This document shows, piece by piece, positions 1 through 11,117 of a stretch of 64,000 bases of DNA. A program made the translations under genes and the position numbers. Source of the DNA: Aedes albopictus (lineage: Eukaryota > Arthropoda > Insecta > Diptera > Culicidae); contig NC_085138.1 of NCBI RefSeq assembly GCF_035046485.1, positions 269,681,694 to 269,745,693 of the forward strand, written 5' to 3'. The notes under the pieces were generated by a model. It saw only the letters and a list, made by a program, of their open reading frames with translations, made no database searches and was not told the origin of the DNA. How positions within the stretch are numbered: the first letter of the stretch is position 1; each line of letters starts with the position of its first letter.

Positions 1-3000
1 CAATCCTAATCCAATCCAAATCCAATCAAAATCCAATCCAAATCCAATCAAAATCCAATCCAAATCCAATCCAAATCCAATCCAAATCCAATCCAAATCC
101 AATCCAAATCCAATCCAAATCCAATCCAATCTAAATCCAATCCAAATCCAATCCAATCTAAATCCAATCCAAATCCAATCCAAATCCAATCCTAATCCAA
201 TCCAAATCCAATCAAAATCCAATCCAAATCCAATCCAAATCCAATCCAAATCCAATCCAAATCCAATCCAAATCCAATCCAAATCCAATCCAAATCCAAT
301 CCAAATCCAATCCAAATCCAATCCAAATCCAATCCAAATCCAATCCAAATCCAAACCAAATCCAAACCAAATCCAATCCAAATCCAATCCAAATCCAATC
401 CAAATCCAATCCAAATCCAATCCAAATCCAATCCAAATCCAATCCAAATCCAATCCAAATCCAATCCAAATCCAATCCAAATCCAATCCAAATCCAATCC
501 AATCTAAATCCAATCCAAATCCAATCCAAATCCAATCCTAATCCAATCCTAATCCAATCCAAATCCAATCAAAATCCAATCCAAATCCAATCCAAATCCA
601 ATCCAATCTAAATCCAATCCAAATCCAATCCAAATCCAATCCAAATCCAATCCAAATCCAATCCAAATCCAATCCAAATCCAATCCAAATCCAATCCAAA
701 TCCAATCCAATCTAAATCCAATCCAAATCCAACCCAAATCCAATCCAAATCCAATCCAAATCCAATCCAAATCCAATCCAAATCCAATCCAAATCCAATC
801 CAAATCCAATCCAAATCCAAACCAAATCCAACCCAAATCCAATCCAAATCCAATCCAAATACAATCCAAATCCAAACCATATCCAAACCATATCCAATCC
901 AAATCCAATCCAAATCCAATCCAAATCCAATCCAAATCCAATCCAAATCCAATCCAAATCCAATCCAAATCCAATCCAAATCCAATCCAAATCCAATCCA
1001 AATCCAATCCAAATCCAATCCAAATCCAATCTAAATCCAATCCAAATCCAATCCAAATCCAATCCAAATCCAATCCAAATCCAATCCAAATCCAAACCAA
1101 ATCCAACCCAAATCCAATCCAAATCCAATCCAAATCCAATCCAAATCCAATCCAAATCCAATCCAAATCCAACCCAAATCCAATCCAAATCCAACCCAAA
1201 TCCAATCCAAATCCAATCCAAATCCAATCCAAATCCAATCCAAATCCAATCCAAATCCAATCCAAATCCAATCCAAATCCAATCCAAATCCAATCCAAAT
1301 CCAATCCAAATCCAATCCAAATCCAATCCAAATCCAATCCAAATCCAATCCAAATCCAATCCAAATCCAATCCAAATCCAATCCAAATCCAATCCAAATC
1401 CAATCCAAATCCAATCCAAATCCAATCCAAATCCAATCCAAATCCAATCCAAATCCAATCCAAATCCAATCCAAATCCAATCCAAATCCAATCCAAATCC
1501 AATCCAAATCCAATCCAAATCCAATCCAAATCCAATCCAAATCCAATCCAAATCCAATCCAAATCCAATCCAAATCCAATCCAAATCCAATCCAATCTAA
1601 ATCCAATCCAAATCCAACCCAAATCCAATACAAATCCAATCCAAATCCAATCCAAATCCAATCCAAATCCAATCCAAATCCAATCCAAATCCAATCCAAA
1701 TCCAAACCAAATCCAACCCAAATCCAATCCAAATCCAATCCAAATACAATCCAAATCCAAACCATATCCAATCCAAATCCAATCCAAATCCAATCCAAAT
1801 CCAATCCAAATCCAATCCAAATCCAATCCAAATCCAATCCAAATCCAATCCAAATCCAATCCAAATCCAATCCAAATCCAATCCAAATCCAATCCAAATC
1901 CAATCCAAATCCAATCCAAATCCAATCCAAATCCAATCCAAATCCAATCCAAATCCAATCCAAATCCAATCCAAATCCAATCCAAATCCAATCCAAATCC
2001 AATCCAAATCCAATCCAAATCCAATCCAAATCCAATCCAAATCCAATCCAAATCCAATCCAAATCCAATCCAAATCCAATCCAAATCCAATCCAAATCCA
2101 ATCCAAATCCAATCCAAATCCAATCCAAATCCTATCCAAATCCAATCCAATCCAATCCAAATCCAATCCAATCCAATCCAAACCCAATCCAAATCCAATC
2201 CAAATCCAATCCAAATCCAATCCAAATCCAATCCAAATCCAATCCAAATCCAATCCAAATCCAATCCAAATCCAATCCAAATCCAATCCAAATCCAATCC
2301 AAATCCAATCCAAATCCAATCCAAATCCAATCCAAATCCAATCCAAATCCAATCCAAATCCAATCCAAATCCAATCTAAATCCAATCCAAATCCAATCCA
2401 AATCCAATCCAAATCCAATCCAAATCCAATCCAAATCCAATCCAAATCCAATCCAAATCCAATCCAAATCCAATCCAAATCCAATCCAAATCCAATCCAA
2501 ATCCAATCCAAATCCAATCCAAATCCAATCCAAATCCAATCCAAATCCAATCCAAATCCAATCCAAATCCAATCCAAATCCAATCCAAATCCAATCCAAA
2601 TCCAATCCAAATCCAATCCAAATCCAATCCAAATCCAATCCAAATCCAATCCAAATCCAATCCAAATCCAATCCAAATCCAATCCAAATCCAATCCAAAT
2701 CCAATCCAAATCCAATCCAAATCCAATCCAAATCCAATCCAAATCCAATCCAAATCCAATCCAAATCCAATCCAAATCCAATCCAAATCCAATCCAAATC
2801 CAATCCAAATCCAATCCAAATCCAATCCAAATCCAATCCAAATCCAATCCAAATCCAATCCAAATCCAATCCAAATCCAATCCAAATCCAATCCAAATCC
2901 AATCCAAATCCAATCCAAATCCAATCCAAATCCAATCCAAATCCAATCCAAATCCAATCCAAATCCAATCCACATCCAATCCAAATCCAATCCAAATCCA

Positions 3001-3298
3001 ATCCAAATCCAATCCAAATCCAATCCAAATCCAATCCAAATCCAATCCAAATCCAATCCAAATCCAAATCAAATCCAATCCAAATCCAATCCAAATCCAA
3101 TCCAAATCCAATCCAAATCCAATCCAAATCCAATCCAAATCCAATCCAAATCCAATCCAAATCCAATCTAAATCCAATCCAAATCCAATCCAAATCCAAT
3201 CCAAATCCAATCCAAATCCAATCCAAATCCAATCCAAATCCAATCTAAATCCAATCCAAATCCAATCCAAATCCAATCCAAATCCAATCCAAATCCAA
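1..3298. repeat. 11-bp satellite array (CCAATCCAAAT)n
   Basis: About 300 head-to-tail copies of an 11-bp unit made of a CCAAT pentamer and a CCAAAT hexamer run from the left edge of the window, so the array continues outside it. I saw no G on the + strand before position 3302. Variants include CTAAAT, AAACC, AACCC, ACAAT, CATAT and extra pentamers. Because 11 is not a multiple of 3 and the unit lacks stop codons, all three - frames are open for hundreds of codons and read as a repeated 11-residue peptide (DLDWIWIGFGL). These frames are a by-product of the repeat, not a gene. The array ends abruptly at 3298 in unrelated sequence. Confidence 0.97.
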
Positions 3299-4117
3299 AC
3301 AGCTTTCGTAGGGTAAAAAGCAACATCTGTTTTTATTTCACATTGATACCGATGCGAACTGTTGCAAATAGTCTCCGAATGTTTTTTGCTGAACAACTCA
3401 GTTACTCGCATCAAACCAAACAAGTAGTATCAGTTGGTAAATTCCAAAAGTAAAAGCGACAGAAACAGCTTTCCCACATAAAAACTCATGCATATTTTTC
3501 CCATTTTACGGCGCTCCGTATTTTACCGACGTCTTATTTACGGCTTCGTCTTATCTTTCGGCTTCCTTTTATTCTCACTCCATTCCATTCCGTCGCCATC
3601 TTAAAGGAGACGTACATTGCCGAAAGTAAGTGACACATCGTACTATGTGTAGACAGTGTTGCTTCCACATTCTCCACAAGTCTCTGGAAAAACCAACCCG
3701 TCCATAGTCCTTTGTAATCGCAAACGTTTGAGAGGGCAACGCGTGCCACAGCAGGATCCCTTGGTAATGTTGCATGGCAATCGTCCCGAGCCAAGTGAAA
3801 AACAAGTAATCCTGCACGGAAAATGGCGTACCTTGGTTCGCACCCAGTCCCAGCTATTAGGGTCTGGACAAATTCATTCACTGCTTGTTCTAAAAATAAA
3901 ACCGTGGCGCGTATGCATTTGGCTTACCTTTACAATAAAAGTGTACGTGCCATTGTGTAGAAACAGTTAAAAAAAGTGCTAGGGAGATTGTGGGGAAATG
4001 CACCTAATTGTCAACTGTTCAACTGTTCAACCTAACTGTTCAACAAATGTATATTAGATGGTAATACGTAGTTGTTTCTGAATGATGGAATTCAATTGAA
4101 AATTTCCAATTTCTTTC
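3299..4117. other. Spacer beside the satellite, no recognised gene
   Basis: This is ordinary-complexity sequence. It has overlapping frames of about 100 codons on both strands at 3534-3970 (a - frame of 115 codons at 3534-3881 and a + frame of 104 codons at 3656-3970). I recognise neither, and neither shows a signal peptide, domain or clear start context. One of the two is necessarily a shadow and both may be. GC is higher here than in the surrounding DNA, so this could be an old repeat or an eroded exon. Confidence 0.5.
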
Positions 4118-4132
4118 AGTTTATATAATTGT

Positions 4133-4408
4133 CCTCTTCTTGGCGTAACGTCCTCACTGGGACAAAGCCTGCTTCTCAGCTTAGTGTTCTATGAGCACTT
4201 CCACAGTTTTTAACTGAGAGCTTCCTCTGCCAATGACCATTTTGCATGTGTATATCGTGTAGCAGGCACGAAGATACTCTATGCCCAAGGAAGTCAAGGA
4301 AATTTCCTTTACGAAAAGATCCTGGACCGACCGGGAATCGAACCCGTCACCCTCAGCATGGTCATGCTGAATACCCGTGCGTTTACCGCCTCGGCTATAT
4401 GGGCCCTG
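4133..4408 (-). mobile_element. tRNA-derived SINE (Feilai type), full length
   Basis: Read on the - strand, the element starts near 4408 with a tRNA-like head. It has a box A-like TAGCCGAGGCGGTAA and a perfect box B GGTTCGATTCC, followed by a tRNA-unrelated body and a short GAAGAGGA-type tail at 4133. A 15-bp target-site duplication, AGTTTATATAATTGT, flanks it exactly (4118-4132 and 4409-4423), so both ends are certain. The body is nearly identical to the copy at 50207-50497. SINEs of this kind carry an internal RNA polymerase III promoter and borrow LINE reverse transcriptase for movement. The family name is from memory of Aedes repeats. Confidence 0.93.
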
Positions 4409-4423
4409 AGTTTATATAATTGT

Positions 4424-6130
4424 ATGTCTCCTAAATATGGGCTAAACGGGCTCGTTTACAAGTTAACCATCAATGTTAACTTCTTTTCCCGATCAGCCTA
4501 GATAGCAGTGTAGTGTCGGTAGCGGTTGTCTCAATTGGCTAAGAATAACACTACGGATCACCTGTTCCGGGGGTAAAAGTCCACGAAACAGGGAACCCCA
4601 ATCCAAGGTGTCAGGCGACCCGTGCTGATGGATGAATGGTTGAGGGGGTTCAAAATATGCTCGATCTTTAACAGAGCCCGTAACGTAGGTAGATCGCCTT
4701 TATGTGTTGCGTTACGGTTCAAGATCTACCAAACCGAACCCTAATGACATCCGGTTTGTCAAGTTGGGGTAACGTGTTTTGTAATAAGGATTCATGGTAC
4801 AAAGTCCTTGTTACTGGTCACAGTTTCTAAAATTGCATTTATTCTGCCTTGCTGATAGTTAAAGAATCGGACTTTGCCCACCCGAGACTACACTTGATGT
4901 TAGGAAAACAAACATGCTTTGCGTATCTAACTGCGTACAAACCTATCAAGGACTGTTAAGTTCTGGTAATTCAAGGACTCACGTGCATTCTTATTGTAGA
5001 ACACATTCTCTAATTTGACAGAGTTTTGCAAACTAGCCTAAAGTCCCAGGTTTTTCTTTGTTGTCCTGGGACTAAACTAGAAGCAATACATGGATGGGGC
5101 TAGAGTTCCGATGCATGGATAAATATCAGTACCACCGTTTTGTTTTTCTCAGAATTCAAAAAATTGTGTTTGATTAGGGGCGCTCTTTCACTGATATTTA
5201 TATCTTTATGATAACGGGACCTTTTCATCGCAATTCATTTCTTGCACCTCTGGTATAATAAAACAGGAACTGTAAAGAAATCGATGCTTCATTGCCTCTC
5301 AATGACAATGGAGTAGTACGACATGCACTAAATACTAAGGATACGGGTAATGCCACAAAAGATCTGAATACTGGTCGCAGTGGCTCACCCGAACAGGAAA
5401 AAAAATGTCTCCTAAATGGTCCTTAGCATTTTCAAACAACGAAATGGCCTGTTTGCCATTCGAACCCACTCCCCCCTATGAGAGAGTTATTCGCACCGGA
5501 GGAATGTCTTGGAGTGTTTCGAGAATGTAAAACTTTTCATCCTTTGCTTTGTTGGTTTGACCATCGCCTCGCCAGGCAGGGCGAACGTAGCCCCTATGAG
5601 AGCGTGCGGAGGTCGAACGGGCGGCGACGGAATGACCATCATCCATTCAGAGTTTTGTGAATGGGACGAAAAAGGCACCACATAAAAACAGTAGAGGAAC
5701 CACACCGACCGGAGCACTCGAGCATATGATGTCGTAGGGTTGAACGTAGTGAATGAGTGTCATGAACTTTGTAATAAATGTTTCATCAAGGACACACGCC
5801 GCTACTACCGTTGGGGCACTTGCTCTCGGTATCAAGTGAGTTCAGTGTGACAAAGTTGTATGAATGGGGAAACTGCAATGTTTGACACCGACTGTTAACT
5901 TTTATTGCAAATAAATTAAATCCGGTACAAAGTAAGATTATCTAGAGAATCGTCCAGTCTAGATTCTCGTTTAAGGAAAATGTTGATAATATGTTGTGCT
6001 GATTGATCAACGCATTGATGATTCAAGAATGTTACTAGAAGCAGTGAATATGTAAGAAATAGAAAGCTTTGGAGTAATTATTGAGTTGGGGGATACACGA
6101 ATGTGAGTTTTTATCAATGGATTCAATATG
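4424..6130. other. AT-rich spacer, no gene seen
   Basis: No convincing coding region. A short hairpin lies at about 5042-5073 (AGTCCCAGG ... CCTGGGACT). The segment 4480-4760 has the uneven, stop-rich look of the untranslated end of a retrotransposon, but I cannot name it. The words CCCCTATGAGAG occur twice (about 5475 and 5590), each before a short open stretch. The small frames at 5478-5835 overlap on both strands and are not supported. Confidence 0.4.
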
Positions 6131-6132
6131 GA

Positions 6133-6790
6133 AACAGAGCCCAAAATTCCAAGATGGGGTAAAACGGCCCAACTCATAAAATCACTCCTGTATGGGACTT
6201 GATCATTACTAAAGGTGAATGGTGTCAAGATATGTTTGCATTAAGCATTCTTCTAGAAGCTAGGCTTCTAAACCCACGGAAAATCTTTTGATTTCCTAAT
6301 GAAAATACGCAACTTCCTGTTTTTCGTGCTGGCAATTAAGGTTTTCAAGGAAATTGAGGCACACATGGATGCGCATGGTTGTTGATGTATACGCTATCCA
6401 TGTTAGGGGTCATTCAAATATAACGACCAATGTTTAGCGGGGAGGAGGGAGACACTCCATGTGTTGAGTATACGAAAAAAGCGGGACAGAGTAGGAAAAG
6501 GGAGTCGGGAATGCCAGAAAACTGATGGACGTGATTTTTGAATGTTTTCATGAAGTGGCCTGTTACCCCATGGCATTCGGCCTTGTTGCACCACTTTCGT
6601 TTTACGAACCAGTTTTTAAAATCACTGAAAATTGATGTAAATTCAATAGTTTAATACATGTATTTTGCTAAAGTATCGAGCAAATATTGTCTAGCTGCTG
6701 TTACTGCTTTGAAAAACTAGCAAATGAGGCTATTAACCATTAAAAACGATAAATGTTTGAAAAATGGCATCTTACCCCACTTTTCCCTAC
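6133..6790 (+). repeat. Dispersed repeat copy 1 (MITE-like, GGGGTAAGATGCC end)
   Basis: This segment is homologous in inverted orientation to 42665-43245, and its left part is homologous to the interrupted copy at 48278-48830. Shared landmarks are the CCAAGATGGGGTAAAA start region, TTCTTCTAGAAGCT, ATGCGCATGGTTGTTGATGT, CATGTTAGGGGTCATTCAAA and the terminal GGCATCTTACCCCACTT. Ends of the copies read TAGGGGAA... and ...TTCCCCTA, so short terminal inverted repeats are likely. No protein is encoded. It is probably a non-autonomous DNA transposon. Confidence 0.75.
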
Positions 6791-7851
6791 TCAAGTTGAA
6801 TCAGTTAATCAGACAGGGACACCAGAGAGTTTGAAAAGCTGACTAAGAAGCAGTTGAATTCAGGAGAAACAAGCAAAGTTTGGAGCGATGTGAGAGATTC
6901 GAACATCGGCCAGATGAGCTTTTTAAGTAGAAAGAATGGTTTAATGCCAAATTCTACGATTCCAGTGGAACTAAAACATAGGTGATTATTATTATTATAT
7001 TTATTAAAGACACTTTACCAACCGTATTGACATTCGGTAATGATAACAATGGAGGTTTCATGGGAAAATAGTTTTTAAGTAGGGCGAAGGTATTCCTGGT
7101 GTATTTGAGAGCAGCTGTAAAGAAGTTTTAGAGAGGTTTCAGAGAGGTTCAGATGGCTTCAAAGAAGAGATTCTATAGAAGAGGCAAGGTGGGTTTGTAA
7201 CAAGATTAGTAAGAGACAGAAAAAAATATGATATCTTTATCTCCGATACGCCTTGGTCGTGGGAATCCTGATTACTCGGTTCGGTTACAGCAAAGAAGCG
7301 TATCTCAGCAGCTAACCAAAACGGAACTAAACCTGAACTAATGCTACATATGCTACAAAAATTTACTTAAACAAGTACAGGATGTTCTAGATTTTATAGT
7401 GTTTAAATAAACTTCGGCGAACAAAATTCGTATGGTAGAATATCTAAAAAATCTTAATTTCTGTCAGGTGCCCATAACAGATCAGTCAATACCGAGTTTG
7501 AAATATTTTGTTTTTTTTTTATAGAAAAATCCTCAACATTTAAAAAATTGTTAATCCTAAAAAGTTTTCATTTTGGACGAACTTTGACACCTTGCTTAAA
7601 ATATCATTGAAAGTTATTCCGTCTTGTACTTGTATTTCAATGGATTTAAATACACATTTCGTAAAAAAGCCAATTTGGAACGTTATTCATTTTTTAAACG
7701 TGATTTGAAGGAGCATCAAAAAAGAGGTTTCAAATAGACGACCTTTTATGGAAATTGCGCTGAAATGCAGTGGAAATTTTTCTTGAGAAAAAAAAACATT
7801 TGTATATAGCATGAGCATTCTGTATAATGCATTGAAATCGGCCAACTGATT
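6791..7851. other. AT-rich spacer, nothing recognised
   Basis: AT-rich sequence with short homopolymer runs (for example poly-T near 7510) and no open frame above about 60 codons. I see no conserved motif, tRNA-like box or inverted repeat of note. Confidence 0.5.
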
Positions 7852-8287
7852 CCAACGCCGAACGCCGTTTAGCCGAACGCCATTTGGCCGAAAGGGTCAT
7901 TTGGTCGAATGCCATTTGGCCGATTGTCGTTTGGCCAAAAACTGAATGATAAACTTAAGTGTCCATGCCACTGTTCCCCGCCTCAGTATAACTCGAAAGA
8001 ACAGCCTATGATGCAAAGAAGGAAAAAACTTTGATAAAATATAGGCAGTATCGACACCAACTAATCCCAGAATATCAAAACTAGAAAGAATAGCCTATGA
8101 TTAAAAGAAGGAAATATTTCTGATCATCATATTGGCAGTTAGAATGTCAACAACTTCTTCTGAATTCTTATGATCATGATTCGGCCAAATGGCATTCGGC
8201 CAAACGACCCATTCGGAGAGATGGCATGTGGCCAAATGGCGTTTGGCCAAACGACATTCGGCCAAACGGCATTCGGCCAAATGGCCG
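7852..8287. mobile_element. Short foldback-type element with inverted tandem-repeat ends
   Basis: The left end (7852-7937) is a run of TTTGGCCGAATGCCA-like words. The right end (8179-8287) is the same motif inverted, GGCCAAATGGCATTCGG repeated about five times. Together they form terminal inverted repeats built from tandem units, the layout of foldback elements. The core holds two copies of a unit of about 98 bp (around 7990-8020 and 8090-8115, both with GAAAGAA-AGCCTATGAT). That core matches the core of the larger foldback element at 56296-57989. There is no coding capacity, and the small - frames here (8101-8372) translate only the repeat. Confidence 0.8.
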
Positions 8288-8585
8288 GACACCATATTAA
8301 AGTATTCGCTAGGTTATGAACAAGTGTGAAAGGTGAAATTGAGCATTTAGGCCATGTATTGAACAAATGCATCGAATGCGTGAAACATCTGCCGTACGTC
8401 CTGTGCTTTTAAACAGATCGGCTTGGTTGGTAGTCCATCCCACCATACCAAGACTGGCAAAAGTTTCAGGTACCCGACTGTCTATGTATTGTTCTGTTTT
8501 TATCGCAAGTTCTATCGATCGATAGCTTTTGCGGAATTCGCACTTCCGTTCATAGGGGAATGCCTATATCAAGGCGTATTCTTCC
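8288..8585. other. Spacer between foldback element and hairpin
   Basis: Ordinary sequence with a + frame of 100 codons at 8423-8725 that runs into the palindrome. The frame depends on the hairpin arm, so I do not call a gene. Confidence 0.4.
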
Positions 8586-8753
8586 AATGGACTTATCCAC
8601 CGATGAACCGAATTCATCGCGGTCCGAGAATTTTGACACTAGAGCGGGGCCGTTTCCAATCAGAATTGAACGATTCTGATTGGAACAGACCCCGCTCTAG
8701 TGTCAAAATTCTCGGACCGCGATGAATTCGGTTCATCGGTGGATAAGTCCATT
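8586..8753. repeat. Near-perfect 168-bp palindrome (81-bp arms, 6-nt loop)
   Basis: The arms 8586-8666 and 8673-8753 are reverse complements at about 78 of 81 positions, separated by TGAACG. The only differences cluster at 8647-8650. Such near-identity means a very recent or conversion-maintained inverted duplication. A transcript would fold into one long hairpin. Most likely this is a palindromic MITE; I see no clear target duplication. Confidence 0.95.
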
Positions 8754-9075
8754 AGCTTTATTCGACCTTATTGGATAGAACACTTTTCTTTCAAACCAAA
8801 CTTTTTATATCAACATTCTGATTTATAGACCGTATTCTATTTATAACTTAATTATTTTATGGCTTAATCGGTATTTTTCTATTCAGAGAGTAAATGAGTA
8901 GATAATAAAACAGTATTTGAGAATTTGAGTGGTCCATATTTCCGAAGAAATTGGAAACCAACCTTGTTTATTTGCAAGAATAACTTTATACATTCTTCGG
9001 CAAATCCATCTTTTGTTTTAAATTTCTTATCAAAGTCGTCAAAGAACCACTTTACGAGTTTTCAAAAACGCACAT

Positions 9076-10760
9076 CCCAAGTAACAATCAACAATCGAAA
9101 CCATTAATAAGCATACAAGCTTAATAAGTGTTCTACGAAAGCGCCGATAAATGAATAAGGGTATGTGTTGAAAATGAGTTGAGTAAATATTTCAAACAGT
9201 TTGAATAGCACTTCTGTTCATCATATGTATGTAAATTGAACAAACGATCGAACAGATGTTCAAGAAATGTTTTTTTATGAATTTCCATCTATAGCCTAAT
9301 AATGTTCTAATAATGTACGAAGACAAGCTGTTTCCGACGTATTAGATGCCAGTATTCCACATATAATTCACAGTGGAAAAAGTAGCTTAAAAATAGGTTA
9401 ACAAGAGTAGCTTAATCGTTCTGTTCAGCTGCTGATTAGCAGTGCTCTTAATTGCCATTGTTCGCCATGTTTACATTTGTAAACAAAGTTGCAAATTATT
9501 CTACATTAAACAGGAGCCTTGCAGCAGCTCTAAATAATTGTATCACACTTAAAAAAACATCACGACTTACCTTTAACACTGATCAACGGCAACAAATTCA
9601 CCGAGATTGAAAACGGAAACTGACTCCTCTAACAAGCAGCGTCGAGAAGTTTTGCCACTGGTTCCGTTAACATGACACTGGTCGAGCCTTATTTTTATCT
9701 TGACCGAGATCAGGATCCACTTTTTGTCAGGAGATTAACCGCAGGGTGACACATTTTTCTTTCGTACACGAAATGAATGTTCCGAAAACTAAACACAACT
9801 TACTTTTCTGAGTATGAGAAATGAAAAATATGCTTGAAGGATCACCAAATTTGCAAAACAACATCGCACCGTAGCGAACTGGCTTCGCGGCTACTATTAG
9901 GCTCCAGTAGCGCTGCTGATGAACAAAGCTTACAGAAAAGTTTATTAACATGAATAAACGTTGCGGATATGATTAATCAATCATTAATCAGCTTGAATGT
10001 TTGTTCATGTCAACAACTAGTCGAATAACAAAACTTAAGCAATGTTTAAGCAACGTATGGACGGCAACGTATTCCTGATTGGAGAAAAGCAGATGCAGAC
10101 GACAGTGAAGCAGAAGGTCCCGAGTTCAAGTCTTGTCAATGATGTGAGTTCTATCATAAACTGTGATTAATGTAGGTAATATCTTTTTGCTTATTTATTT
10201 ATAGAGCGATATTGAAAAAAACGTTTAAGAAACTTTTTTACAGCATTTCAATCAAATACAAAAAATGTAATTGTCGCCAAATTTTGTTTGAATTGAAGTG
10301 GAACAATTGTAGTAGAAAGCTTGTTATAATGAACGTGAATGCAAATTTGCTTTAATAGTTCCTAAAACATTTATTAGACGATTAAACAAAAATACACCAT
10401 TCAACTTGGTTTAATAAACGTTGCAGAATGGTTGCTGATATATTTATAAATAGCAAACGAGTTGAACGTTGAACAACAGCCGTATAATGTAAAATGGGCA
10501 CTTTCTAGCTATATTTTTCTTGAGCTACAAAAAAGCCTATTGTATTTGTTTTATTGTTTTAAAACAGTATTTCTTTTATTTTTCAAGTGCTGACAAAAGA
10601 TATTATTTTATGCTTGCTTCAACCCGTGATATTTCTTTTTGAATAAACTATGATTTTTTAAGAAACACGTCTGTAACTATTGAACCAAAAAAGATAACCA
10701 TCGTTTTAACCATTCTAAAATGCTTTCAAGGTGTTTCTTGAACGAATTTGATAAGAAATT
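9076..10760 (+). mobile_element. Dispersed element copy A, starts CCCAAGTAACAAT
   Basis: This segment is homologous in inverted orientation to the element at 17177-19866. Both begin CCCAAGTAACAAT, then share TTAATAAGCAT, GTTCTACRAAAGC, a block ending in TTAGATGCCnnTATTCCACAT, GATTAGCAGTG, CATTTGTAAACA, and a tRNA-like word GGTCCCGAGTTCAAGTCTT (about 10111-10130 here). The right end is uncertain, near 10760. No long open frame is present; the 74-codon - frame at 9727-9951 is unsupported. It is probably a long non-autonomous DNA transposon. Confidence 0.65.
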
Positions 10761-10841
10761 GGAACTGAAGAACTGACTAAGCTATTTCAGAAAAATATCT
10801 TTAGGTCAGCCAATTCAGGAACTACATAAGAGCAGTCTCTA

Positions 10842-11114
10842 CACAGATAAAAATAATGAGATTTACACGTCATGTAAACTTCATTTTACTCATGTAAACT
10901 TAATGTTATGATGGTTTACATGATATATCATGTAAATTTGTGTTATATGTCATGTAAACTCTCAGAGTCATGCTGAATTACATGACATATAATGGAAGTT
11001 TACATGATATTTCATGAACTATACATGATATGTCATGTAAACTTCTATGATATCCCACGCTCCAATTATGTGCATCATATGTCACAGAATTTTACACTCT
11101 TTTTTCGATCTGTG
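10842..11114. mobile_element. Tc1/mariner-like MITE, TIR CACAGAT, TA duplication
   Basis: The ends CACAGATAAAAA and TTTTTTCGATCTGTG form a terminal inverted repeat, flanked on both sides by TA (10840-10841 and 11115-11116). The interior is made of repeated TCATGTAAACTT and ATGATATATCATGTAAA words in both orientations, giving many small hairpins. A non-autonomous element mobilised by a mariner-type transposase is the natural reading. Confidence 0.8.
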
Positions 11115-11117
11115 TAG

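Noticed and set aside
192..3423. Nine overlapping long - strand frames encoding DLDWIWIGFGL repeats as a protein family
   Set aside because: They follow from an 11-bp stop-free repeat that is open in all frames. There is no start context, no codon bias apart from the repeat, and frames shift with each pentamer slip.
4320..4400. tRNA gene on the - strand
   Set aside because: Boxes A and B are present but no full cloverleaf or acceptor pairing, and a SINE body and target duplication follow.
7852..8287. CRISPR-like array of GGCCAAATGGCATTC repeats
   Set aside because: Repeats abut without spacers, and the two arrays are inverted in a eukaryotic foldback element.
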